Below are positions 8,960 through 16,351 of a DNA stretch of 64,000 bases, one piece after another; within the stretch, counting starts at the first letter, position 1; each line of letters begins with the position of its first letter. Source of the stretch: Chloroflexota bacterium (GTDB lineage Bacteria; Chloroflexota; UBA11872); assembly GCA_022824495.1 (NCBI GenBank), contig JAJDZU010000014.1:116829-180828 (forward strand), read 5' to 3'. The notes below the pieces were generated by a model, which saw only the letters and a list, made by a program, of their open reading frames with translations, searched no databases and was not told the origin of the DNA. The translations under genes and the position numbers were made by a program.

Positions 8960-9227
8960 GCGAACCATCCTTCACGTCTGGTCAACAACCCGCCGCGCGG
9001 GGTCTGCCTGTCGCTCGGCGCGATCGCGCCGCAGCCGCTGGGTGCGATGCGACCGCCCAGCAGCGTAGGGGCTAGCGGCGCCTCGTCACATTGGCGCCCG
9101 CTCCGGGTCTTTTGGTCAAAGTCGAGCACGCTGCGCACTCTGCATTCACGTGGGCGACTCAGAGGCGCTCGTTTAAGTCCTGCCACGCGCCAAGCCGTTG
9201 CGACAACTTACGCGGGCTTCTCGTCCC
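8960..9227 (-). promoter_or_regulatory. Conserved 5' leader of tape-measure-like gene copy 1
   Basis: About 260 nt separate the promoter from the start codon. This leader is closely similar to the leader of copy 2 (12387-12653): same length within a few bases, with an almost identical block around GCGACTCAGAGGCGCTC (plus-strand reading) and the adjoining CTCTGCATTCACGTGG. Both copies can fold CTCTG with CAGAG around this block. The leader ends in the shared GAAGGA ribosome binding site. A 57-codon frame is open in both copies, but substitutions are not concentrated at third positions, so a regulatory RNA role is more likely than a small protein. Confidence 0.5.
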
Positions 9228-9255
9228 ATTGTATACACACAGAGTATGTTGTCAA
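9228..9255 (-). promoter_or_regulatory. Sigma-70-type promoter of tape-measure-like gene copy 1
   Basis: On the minus strand TTGACA (9255-9250) is separated by 16 nt from TACAAT (9233-9228). The same arrangement recurs upstream of copy 2. The spacer contains ACATAC and, partly overlapping the -10, GTATAC, which may be an operator. Confidence 0.65.
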
Positions 9256-9336
9256 CCTGCCGAGAACTCGTGGCTTGCCAGCAGCCAGTCCTGCGGCTAC
9301 GCCGCAAGCACGCTGCAGCGCCAGGCAAGTCGTGCG

Positions 9337-10944
9337 TTAGTCGGCATGGAACGCCGCGTTCGGCCCGCCGCGACAGCCCTCATGCCAGGCCTGCAGATCC
9401 ACGCACGCTCGCGCCGGTCGCTCACCGGCAACCCAGGACGCGATGTCGTTGATGACTTCCGAGCCAACGTGAACCTCAGGGCGCAGGTCGGGTCCGGTCA
9501 CCTTGCGCCGGTCGAACAGGCCATGGATGTGCTCTCGGTAAAGGCGGAACACAATGTCGTCCCGGTGGTGCAGGTTCACCACCCAGCCAGCGATCTCCTC
9601 GCCGGACAGGATGTCTTCGTTCAAGCCGTGGAGGATCAGCATCGGAATTGGCAAGTCGTGGGCGACTGCCTCCGGGCGAAGTCCAGCAAGATCCAAATAG
9701 TAGGCCGGACGAACCTTCATGTGCAGTGCCGTGGAATCCGCAGCCGGCGCCTCCATTGCCGCAACGCGCGCTCGGGCGATTCTGAGCCGGCGTTCATCGG
9801 AAGCGCTAACAACGTCGTCTGCCTCGACTCTACGCTGGACCCTTTCTGCAAGGTCTTTCCAAAACGGTCCGCTAGGCGCCGAATTGAGGATGAGACCAGC
9901 AATCGTCGGATCGCGCCGCGCAATGCGCGTTGCCGCAACGCCGCCCAGGCTGACCCCCAAAACGTAGATCCGCGCCGAGTCGATTCGTGGGGTCTGACGC
10001 AACAATTCGACCGCCGCCAGGGCGTCGTCCACCAGCTCATCATCGATCGTGAAGTCCGGCTGACGCGCGAACGCCAGCGCGTGAGTCAACGTGCGCTTGT
10101 CGTAGCGCAGTGTGGCCACGCCACGGCTGGCCAGGCCCCACGCCAGATCTCGAGCTCCCTTTGTCGCGCCAACGGTTGCATCGCGATCCGCAAAGCCGCT
10201 GCCGTGCACCAGCACGACAGCTGGGAAGGGACCGTGTCCGCGAGGAACCGTAAGCGTTCCCCCCAGCTCCCAGGGCGCCTGCCCCATCACCACCTCGGTC
10301 TCCTCGAACGCATCCTCGTCTGCATAGCTGGGCGCCGGAAACTCCTGCAGTGGGCCGAGTTCTGTCGGAGCTTGATCAAGCCCGATCCAATTAACGCGTC
10401 CGTCGCGCAGGAAGGTGACCCGGACGTAACTCACGGGGTTCTCCGGAAACTGACGAGGCGTTAGCTGGAGTGACACCGAGAGCAGGTCGTTAGACGGGTC
10501 AAAGCCGAATACCGGCGCGCGCCCTTCATCCGTACCGACCAAGCGCGCGGCGTGCGCCTCATCCCCGAGAGTCCGGTCCAGGGCAACATCCGTCTGACCG
10601 TCGCCGGTCAGGCTCCGAAAGTTCTCAAGCCCAATCTCGCAGAGCGACGCAACGTGCAGCATCTCCGGCGCCAACATCCCGTAAGCGACACGGATGTCGT
10701 CGTTCACGAGGGCCTCCCCAAGCGCCAACGCTCGCTTTTCCGGATCGAAAGCGAACGGCGCGGCCTCGAAGTCCGGCGGTGCCGGTGTTGCCGCCTCGCA
10801 AGCCGGAACCGTGACGGCATTGATCACAAGCGTCAGGGCAATAAGTGCGGCCAGCCCGCTGCTGAATAGCCCGAAGGCGAGTGCTACACCGATGTGCGTC
10901 CACCAGGACACGCGCAGCCGCCACCTCTCTGGTCGCAGCCGCAT
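9337..10944 (-). CDS. Membrane-anchored DUF3887-alpha/beta hydrolase, paralog 3
   Basis: A 535-residue paralog starting MRLRPERWRLRVSWW with ATG preceded by GGGAGG six nt upstream, which makes this the best-supported start in the family. One TM helix (about residues 15-40) is followed by 'PACEAATPAPPDFEAAPFAF', a DUF3887-like domain and the hydrolase core. The oxyanion strand reads VVLVHGSGF, the nucleophile elbow GVSLGG and the His segment 'EHIHGLFD'. The acid loop reads 'HGLNEDILSGEE': where paralogs 4 and 5 have Asp (HGNLDG, HGGLDG) this one has Glu, with Asp next to it. C-terminal paired Cys and the GCRGG motif are conserved. Probably an exported serine hydrolase of unknown substrate. It lies immediately upstream of the tape-measure-like copy 1 promoter on the same strand. 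Confidence 0.88.
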   Translation of the reverse strand: MRLRPERWRLRVSWWTHIGVALAFGLFSSGLAALIALTLVINAVTVPACEAATPAPPDFEAAPFAFDPEKRALALGEALVNDDIRVAYGMLAPEMLHVASLCEIGLENFRSLTGDGQTDVALDRTLGDEAHAARLVGTDEGRAPVFGFDPSNDLLSVSLQLTPRQFPENPVSYVRVTFLRDGRVNWIGLDQAPTELGPLQEFPAPSYADEDAFEETEVVMGQAPWELGGTLTVPRGHGPFPAVVLVHGSGFADRDATVGATKGARDLAWGLASRGVATLRYDKRTLTHALAFARQPDFTIDDELVDDALAAVELLRQTPRIDSARIYVLGVSLGGVAATRIARRDPTIAGLILNSAPSGPFWKDLAERVQRRVEADDVVSASDERRLRIARARVAAMEAPAADSTALHMKVRPAYYLDLAGLRPEAVAHDLPIPMLILHGLNEDILSGEEIAGWVVNLHHRDDIVFRLYREHIHGLFDRRKVTGPDLRPEVHVGSEVINDIASWVAGERPARACVDLQAWHEGCRGGPNAAFHAD

Positions 10945-10976
10945 GGCCAGCCTCCCGATGTGTCCGATCGCGCTCT

Positions 10977-10997
10977 ACATACATCCATAGCGTATGT
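10977..10997 (-). promoter_or_regulatory. Inverted repeat upstream of hydrolase 3
   Basis: ACATAC and GTATGT form a 6-bp inverted repeat with a 9-nt centre, 33 nt upstream of the hydrolase 3 start codon. It resembles the ACATAC...GTATAC arrangement inside the promoter of tape-measure-like copy 1, suggesting a shared operator. The promoter itself is not clear here. Confidence 0.35.
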
Positions 10998-11165
10998 CGT
11001 TGCGGATGGATTGAAGCGCATCCTCAACGAGTCGCCAGGTCCGCGACTGCGTGCCTGTTGCCGGGTGGGCGCGGGCGGTGAACGCTGCTGTCACAGACCG
11101 CCCGAACCGGGCGGCCCCGAGAGCGCGGCCGACGCTGGGAGGCGCCGGCGCATGCAGCCCGTGCA

Positions 11166-11197
11166 CTGAGGCCGCCCCATCAAAGGGGCGGCCTCAG
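11166..11197 (-). terminator. Long GC-rich hairpin after tape-measure-like gene copy 2
   Basis: A perfect 13-bp inverted repeat (11166-11178 with 11185-11197) around a 6-nt loop lies 95 nt beyond the stop of copy 2. It corresponds in position and core sequence to the hairpin at 7397 after copy 1. It lacks a U-run. Confidence 0.55.
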
Positions 11198-11291
11198 CAG
11201 GCGTTACTCGATTGCCTCCGTCGCCTGGTTCTGCGCGCGGCGCATATCCAGCAGCAGGCGCTGGTGGGCCGGCTGTTGGGATCGCTGAGCC

Positions 11292-12386
11292 TTAGTTGAA
11301 TCCCAGGTCCACGGTGCGGCGGCTGGTCCGGATCAGCTCCTGCCGGATGCGTTGCGCCAGGTCGCGCTCCGCCACCACGCTGCCTTCCACGGTCACGTTC
11401 ACGGTCACCTCGCTGCCCAATCGCGGGTTCGGGATCACCTGCGAGCCACGCGGCAGGTTGACGAGTTCCGGCCCCATCTCCCCCACCAACGCCATCCCAC
11501 CCGGCGCAAACGCCGTGCCCTGCGCAAAGGCGTGACCTTCTGCGCGCAACCGCGCCACATGCTTCAGATGTTCCCGCCACCAGTGGTGGGCGTCGCGGAA
11601 CCCGGAAATGTCATGGTCCTTTTTCTGCTGCTGGAAGAGTTCCTCCACATTCGGCGGCGCCGGCGTGCTAAGGAAATCGTCTTCATGGGTCTGGTGTGAG
11701 CTTGCGCTTCCACCGCCGCCGGACGCTCCACCAGATCGCGTCGGCGTCCGAGGCGTGGCGGCCAATCGGCCGAGCGCGTCCACTGTCGCCAGCGTCTGGT
11801 CCTCCAGCGTCCCCATCTGCCCGATCACTTCCGGAAGCCGCTCGCCCGAGGTGACGGCAAACGAAGCGTTTACGTCCGCAAGGTGACCTGGCGTTGCCGC
11901 AATGACTTCGTTGACGCCATTGACCGTACCGGTAAGCCCGACTACCTCGTCCTCCAACTCTCGCGAATGTTTCCCAGCATTGGCTGCCGCCGGTGCGTAC
12001 TCGTCGACTCCGTCCTTTAATCGTCTGAGTACTCCGGGGAGTGTTTCAATCTCTGGGGCTGCGAGGGTCACATTGGGGAGATAGGGCACTCCCTCAACCT
12101 CCTCGATCTGAGGAAAGTTAGGCATGATCGGGATCTTGTCTGGGCGAGGAGACCCATATTCAATGATGTCCTCGCGAAAGATCGCCGGCGAGACAACGTC
12201 CTTGAAGAACCGGGGTACTGCCGATAGAGCATTTCGGACCGCCTCGGTCTTTGCTCGCTCGTATTGGTCTCGAATACGCATAAGGTGGTGGGGAATATCT
12301 GGACCGTGCTCAATCGGTTGCATGCTCCCGGGGTGAAGTTCGCCCCAAGTCGGATCGTGCGATTGATCGGATCGCTGAGGGGTCAT
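11292..12386 (-). CDS. Tape-measure-like protein, copy 2
   Basis: A 364-residue paralog of the gene at 7547. Its central block ('KDGVDEYAPAAANAGKHS', 'VNEVIAATPGHLADVNASF', 'QMGTLEDQTLATVDALG') and its C-terminal tape-measure signature ('ALVGEMGPELVNLPRGSQVI', then 'DLAQRIRQELIRTSRRTV') are nearly the same as in copy 1. The N-terminal part is shorter and only 'SHDPxWGELHxG' and neighbouring residues match. A variable segment before the signature differs completely between the copies. The ATG start is fixed by a GAAGGA Shine-Dalgarno and by agreement with copy 1 (MTPQR). No portal, tail sheath or lysis gene lies nearby. Function unknown; it could be a phage remnant kept under its own promoter. 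Confidence 0.8.
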   Translation of the reverse strand: MTPQRSDQSHDPTWGELHPGSMQPIEHGPDIPHHLMRIRDQYERAKTEAVRNALSAVPRFFKDVVSPAIFREDIIEYGSPRPDKIPIMPNFPQIEEVEGVPYLPNVTLAAPEIETLPGVLRRLKDGVDEYAPAAANAGKHSRELEDEVVGLTGTVNGVNEVIAATPGHLADVNASFAVTSGERLPEVIGQMGTLEDQTLATVDALGRLAATPRTPTRSGGASGGGGSASSHQTHEDDFLSTPAPPNVEELFQQQKKDHDISGFRDAHHWWREHLKHVARLRAEGHAFAQGTAFAPGGMALVGEMGPELVNLPRGSQVIPNPRLGSEVTVNVTVEGSVVAERDLAQRIRQELIRTSRRTVDLGFN

Positions 12387-12653
12387 TCGTACCGTCCTTC
12401 ACGGCTCGTCCACATCCCGCCGCGCGGTGCCTGCCTGTAGCTCGGCGCGGTCTCGCCAAGGTTGTCGGGTGCGATGCGACGGTTTGGAAGCGCGGGATCT
12501 AGCAGTGCGCCGTCAGGTCGGCGCCTGCTCAGGGCCTTCTGGTCAAAGTCGAACACGCTGCGTTCTCTGCATTCACGTGGGCGACTCAGAGGCGCTCAAG
12601 AAGGGCCGGTCATTCGCGCGGGTCGTTGCGAAACCCACGCTGGCTTCAGCCCT
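12387..12653 (-). promoter_or_regulatory. Conserved 5' leader of tape-measure-like gene copy 2
   Basis: It corresponds base for base over long stretches with the leader of copy 1 (8960-9227), including the block GCATTCACGTGGGCGACTCA (plus-strand reading) and the final GAAGGA. A TGA interrupts the longer reading frame that is open in copy 1, so any shared small protein would have to begin at GTG 12556. Confidence 0.5.
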
Positions 12654-12681
12654 ATTGTACACACCCCGAGTATGATGTCAA
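12654..12681 (-). promoter_or_regulatory. Sigma-70-type promoter of tape-measure-like gene copy 2
   Basis: Minus-strand TTGACA (12681-12676), 16-nt spacer, TACAAT (12659-12654). Both hexamers and the spacer length are identical to those of copy 1, while the surrounding bases have diverged. Confidence 0.65.
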
Positions 12682-12759
12682 CTCGCTGAAACGGTCTCTT
12701 GTCGCGGGCCGTCCCGTCAGTACGCTGCGATCACGCTAGAGCGCCTTGCGGGTCCTGCC

Positions 12760-14334
12760 TCAGTTGCTGCGGAACGCCGCATTCGGTCCGCCGCGACATC
12801 CCTCAAACCAAGCTTGGAGGCCCGCACACACCCGATCCGGTTGTTCTCCGGCAATCCAACGCGCAATGTCGTCCACGACCTCCACGCTGAAGTGACCGGC
12901 AGGGCGGAGGTCGGAGCCGCTCACGGTGCGCCGATCGATGAGGCCATGTATATGCTCGCGGTAAAGACGAAACACAACATCCCGGCGCCCACGGAGGCTC
13001 TGAGTCCAGCCTGCTAAGTCGGCCTGGCTCAGTACCCCGTCAAGGTTGCCGTGCAGCACCAGCATCGGAATCGTCACGTCCCGCGCCACGGTTTCCGGCC
13101 GGTATGCCGCAAGGTCCTGAAAGTAGGCCGAGCGCACAGTCATGTCAGGGGGCGTGGCTCCATCGTCAGTCAGCGCCTCGATCGTTCCCACACGCGCCCG
13201 GACTCTGTCGATCCGACGCTGCTCAATCTCGGATACCTTCCCATCTGCTTGGGCGATCCGTAGCGCGTGACCCACATATCCATCCCATAAGCTCCCGCTC
13301 GGAGCGGACTCGATGATTAGGCCGGCAATCGAAGGATCGCGTTGCGCGATTCGCGGAGCAGCAAAGCCGCCCAAACTGCTCCCTAGCACGAAAATGCGCG
13401 CGGGATCGATTCGCGCCGTCTGACGAAGCAAAGCCACGGCGGACAGGGCGTCGTCCACCAGTTCATCGTCAAGCGTGAAGTCGGGCTGGCGTGCAATGGC
13501 CAGCGCGTGCGTCAGCGAGCGCTTGTCATAGCGCAGCACGGCGACGCCTTGACTTGCCAGTCCCCAGGCTAGGTCGCGGCTCGGCTTGACTGCGCCGCCC
13601 GTGCTGTCGCGATCGGGATACCCGCTCCCCGGCACGAGCACAACAGCGGGAAAGGGCCCCGGCCCGCGTGGCATCGTCAGCGTGCCGCCAAGGACCGAGG
13701 GCGCTCGCCCCACCACGACATCGATCTCTTCGAACGCCTCCAGGTCTGCGTACGGCGGGGACGGAAACTCGCTCACCGGACGCAGCTTGATCAGAGGCTC
13801 GAGCGGTGTGCCCTGCGCTACACGACCATCTCGCAGCAGCGTGAGCCGGAGGTAGGTCACCGTCTTCGCCGACGGCTGGCGCGGTACCAGCCGGATGAAC
13901 ACCTCGATGCTGTCGTAGGCAGCCACGAAACCTATGGCCGAGGTTGGCCGCGAGTCTTGGCGCCCGCCGGGTGCCTCATCCAATGGAATCCCTTGCGGAG
14001 TCACCAGGGAAACGCTCGCCCCATCGCCGGTCAGCGACCGAAAGCTCTCCAGGTCAAGCTCGCAGATCGAGCCGACGGGAAACTGCTCCGGGGCCAGCAT
14101 CGCGTAGGCGCGCCGGTAGTCCTGGTCGACGAGCGCCTGTCCAAAGGCCAGGGCGCGCGCCTCCGGGTCAAACGCAAACGGCGCCGCCGCAAAGTCCGGC
14201 TGCGCCGGTGTCGCTGCCTCACAGGCAGGGGCCGACCTGCTGATGATGACGAATGCCACAACCACCAGCGCAGCCAGCCCGATGCTGAACAACCCAGCGG
14301 CCAGGGCAAGGCCGGCAGGCGTCCGCCAGGTCAC
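12760..14334 (-). CDS. Membrane-anchored DUF3887-alpha/beta hydrolase, paralog 4
   Basis: A 524-residue paralog with N-terminal TM helix, 'PACEAATPAQPDFAAAPFAF' linker, DUF3887-like domain and hydrolase core. The nucleophile elbow is GSSLGG, the acid loop 'HGNLDGVLSQAD' and the His 'EHIHGLIDR'. The oxyanion strand reads VVLVPGSGY, with Pro where paralogs 3 and 5 have His. The family's usual ATG (as in paralog 3, GCCATGCGGCTGCGACC) is GCCATCCGGCTGCGACC here at 14367. The first plausible initiator is therefore the GTG at 14334, unless the rare ATC codon is used. The GCRGG C-terminal motif is kept. Likely an exported serine hydrolase of unknown substrate. It lies upstream of the tape-measure-like copy 2 promoter, just as paralog 3 does for copy 1. 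Confidence 0.85.
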   Translation of the reverse strand: MTWRTPAGLALAAGLFSIGLAALVVVAFVIISRSAPACEAATPAQPDFAAAPFAFDPEARALAFGQALVDQDYRRAYAMLAPEQFPVGSICELDLESFRSLTGDGASVSLVTPQGIPLDEAPGGRQDSRPTSAIGFVAAYDSIEVFIRLVPRQPSAKTVTYLRLTLLRDGRVAQGTPLEPLIKLRPVSEFPSPPYADLEAFEEIDVVVGRAPSVLGGTLTMPRGPGPFPAVVLVPGSGYPDRDSTGGAVKPSRDLAWGLASQGVAVLRYDKRSLTHALAIARQPDFTLDDELVDDALSAVALLRQTARIDPARIFVLGSSLGGFAAPRIAQRDPSIAGLIIESAPSGSLWDGYVGHALRIAQADGKVSEIEQRRIDRVRARVGTIEALTDDGATPPDMTVRSAYFQDLAAYRPETVARDVTIPMLVLHGNLDGVLSQADLAGWTQSLRGRRDVVFRLYREHIHGLIDRRTVSGSDLRPAGHFSVEVVDDIARWIAGEQPDRVCAGLQAWFEGCRGGPNAAFRSN

Positions 14335-14488
14335 TCGGTGTCTGGAAGCACCCGGTCGCAGCCGGATGGCTCCAGCCCCTCATCTACGCTCCGTCGCGCC
14401 TTACCGCCCTTTGTCGCGTACGCCGCCGCCGCAGCCGTCAAACGTGACGAACCCGGCGCGGTCCATGCGCGTCCCAGCGGCTTGAACG

Positions 14489-16084
14489 TCATGGGTTAAA
14501 GGCCGTCCCTCGAAGCTCGGCGGTCGGGCCGCCGTGGCAGGTTGCAAACCACGCTCGCCAGTCCACGCAGGCCTGTCGTGCTCGCCTGCCTTTAATCCAT
14601 CCCGCGATGTCCCAGATCGCCAACGGACTCACGTGGATGCGGGGCCGCGGGTCCGGTCCGTGCAGCTCCTGCCATGTCGCCTCTTCGATCGCGTCGTACA
14701 GAATGTGGCCGTGATAGGGGTACATACGAAACGTAACGTCGTCCCGGCCACGGAGACTGCGAATCCAGCCCATGGATTCTTCGGTATCCAGCTGCCCATC
14801 GAGCCCACCGTGCAGGCTTAGCAAGGGCACGGGGAGGTCGCGAGCCACCAACTCCGGCCGGTAATCGGCAATATCCAGGTGGTAGGCGGCGCGTGCGCGC
14901 AGGTCGAGGGACGGCGCCACGCCCGCGGCCAGCGCCGCCCGTGCCTTGGCGCGGGCCCGCAGCCTCGTTTGGAAGCGGCGCAAGAATGCTTCGTCAAGGT
15001 GTGCGTCAGGTTCGGACCTCCGTTCAGCATTTCGGATGAGCGCCTCCAGCCGCGTTCCACTCGGCGCAGAGACCATGATCAGGCCAGCAAGCCCGGGATC
15101 GCGTTGAGCGATGCGCGGTGCGGCGAATCCTCCCAGACTTGCACCCAGCACAAATAATCGCGCCGGATCGATTCGTGGCGTCTCACGCAGCAGCGCCAGC
15201 GCCGCCAGCGCGTCGTTCACCAGTTCGTCGTCCAGGGTGAAGTCCGACTGGCGCGCAAATGCCAGCGCGTGCGTCAGCGTGCGCTTGTCGTAGCGCAGCA
15301 CGGCCACGCCTTGGCTCGCCAGCCCCCACGCCAGGTCCCGAAACGCCTTGGTCGCGTCCGCAGTACCGTCGCGATCGGAATAACGGCTCCCATGCACCAG
15401 CACCACGGCGGGGAAGGGCCCTGGCCCTCGAGGCACCGTGAGTGTGCCGTCCAGTTCCCAGGGCGCCTGACCCACCACGACTTCGGTTTCCTCAAAGGCC
15501 GACAAGTTCGCGTACGGCGGCGGCGGAAAATCCGTTACCGGACCCTCGTCGGTCATGGCCTCGTCGACGCCAAGAAATGTGAAGCGCCCGTCGCGCAGGA
15601 GCCTCACGGTGACGTATCCGGCAGCGGCCGGCGTTTCTTCGTCTGCCTGGGTGCGCTCAACCAGGCGCAGTTGGACGTCTAGCGAATCCGAGTAAGGATC
15701 GAAACCCAGGATCCGAACGTGGTCGATTTCGTCGAACGTTCGGCTGTCGTCGCTGGTCGGAAACCAGCGGTATTTCACCGTGAAATCGCAGAATGAGTCG
15801 AGAGGTAGTGCCTCCAGCGCCATCATTCCGTAGCCGCGGTGGTAATCCCTGTTCACCATGGCTTGGCCTAACGCCGAAGCGCGTGCCTCTGGATCGAACG
15901 CAAACGGCGGCGATTGAAAGTCCGGCGGCGTGAATGTGGCGGTTTCGCAGGGTGGGAGCTCCGGACTGGGTCTGGTTGCCGCCACGACAATTGCTGCAAT
16001 TGCCGCCAGACTTGCGAGACCGGCCAGCGGGGCCAGCACACGACGTCGGAAAAGGCCCCGAGGCCAGGGCAGGCGAAGCCTCAC
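14489..16084 (-). CDS. Membrane-anchored DUF3887-alpha/beta hydrolase, paralog 5
   Basis: The most divergent member of the array. It begins VRLRLPWPRGLFRRR, then a TM helix ('LAGLASLAAIAAIVVAA'), the 'PPCETATFTPPDFQSPPFAF' linker, the DUF3887-like domain ('LGQAMVNRDYHRGYGMMALE') and the hydrolase core. Catalytic elements: VVLVHGSRY, GASLGG, 'HGGLDGQLDTEE' and 'YPYHGHILYD'. The C-terminal motif reads CHGG in place of CRGG. The GTG used aligns with the other paralogs and has GGAG nine nt upstream; a GTG at 16111 would add nine residues. No tape-measure-like gene follows it. It starts the array on the right, divergent from the Gfo/Idh/MocA oxidoreductase. Confidence 0.85.
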   Translation of the reverse strand: MRLRLPWPRGLFRRRVLAPLAGLASLAAIAAIVVAATRPSPELPPCETATFTPPDFQSPPFAFDPEARASALGQAMVNRDYHRGYGMMALEALPLDSFCDFTVKYRWFPTSDDSRTFDEIDHVRILGFDPYSDSLDVQLRLVERTQADEETPAAAGYVTVRLLRDGRFTFLGVDEAMTDEGPVTDFPPPPYANLSAFEETEVVVGQAPWELDGTLTVPRGPGPFPAVVLVHGSRYSDRDGTADATKAFRDLAWGLASQGVAVLRYDKRTLTHALAFARQSDFTLDDELVNDALAALALLRETPRIDPARLFVLGASLGGFAAPRIAQRDPGLAGLIMVSAPSGTRLEALIRNAERRSEPDAHLDEAFLRRFQTRLRARAKARAALAAGVAPSLDLRARAAYHLDIADYRPELVARDLPVPLLSLHGGLDGQLDTEESMGWIRSLRGRDDVTFRMYPYHGHILYDAIEEATWQELHGPDPRPRIHVSPLAIWDIAGWIKGRRARQACVDWRAWFATCHGGPTAELRGTAFNP

Positions 16085-16351
16085 CCGTCGAGACTCCGAG
16101 ACCTGCACCACCTCAATTGGTCGATGTCAATACGGTCGTCGCTGGCCAAAACCGCAACCCAATTCGCCAGACGAGTCCTCCGCCTGCGCGCTCCTGTCAC
16201 GTCCGCCATACGTCCCTTTCGAACTGCAGTAAGTTCCCACCAACGCCCACCCGTCGTTCTTGGGTCTGGCAAGGTACGGGCCAACGCGCCATAGTGTCCG
16301 CATGGTCTTGGTAAGCACCATGTCTGGTGTAGCACGTTCGGAGAGTTGCTG

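Larger units (their letters stand above)
10945..11291. other. 347-nt gap between hydrolase 3 and tape-measure-like copy 2
   Basis: No gene is seen here. It holds an inverted repeat ACATAC-9 nt-GTATGT at 10977-10997 upstream of hydrolase 3, and the long hairpin at 11166-11197 that follows the tape-measure-like gene. The last bases before 11292 (GCTGAGCCTTAGTTGAA) are identical to those after copy 1. Confidence 0.6.

Noticed and set aside
8956..9186. 76-codon frame, and its 57-codon counterpart at 12383-12556, ending at the ATGA of each tape-measure-like gene
   Set aside because: The frame and length are preserved and 31 of 57 residues match, but differing codons vary mostly at first and second positions and a TGA interrupts the longer form in copy 2. 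The pattern suits a non-coding leader better than a gene.
7547..12386. A prophage spanning the two tape-measure-like genes
   Set aside because: No integrase, attachment repeats, capsid, portal, tail or lysis genes flank them; the neighbours are paralogous chromosomal hydrolases.
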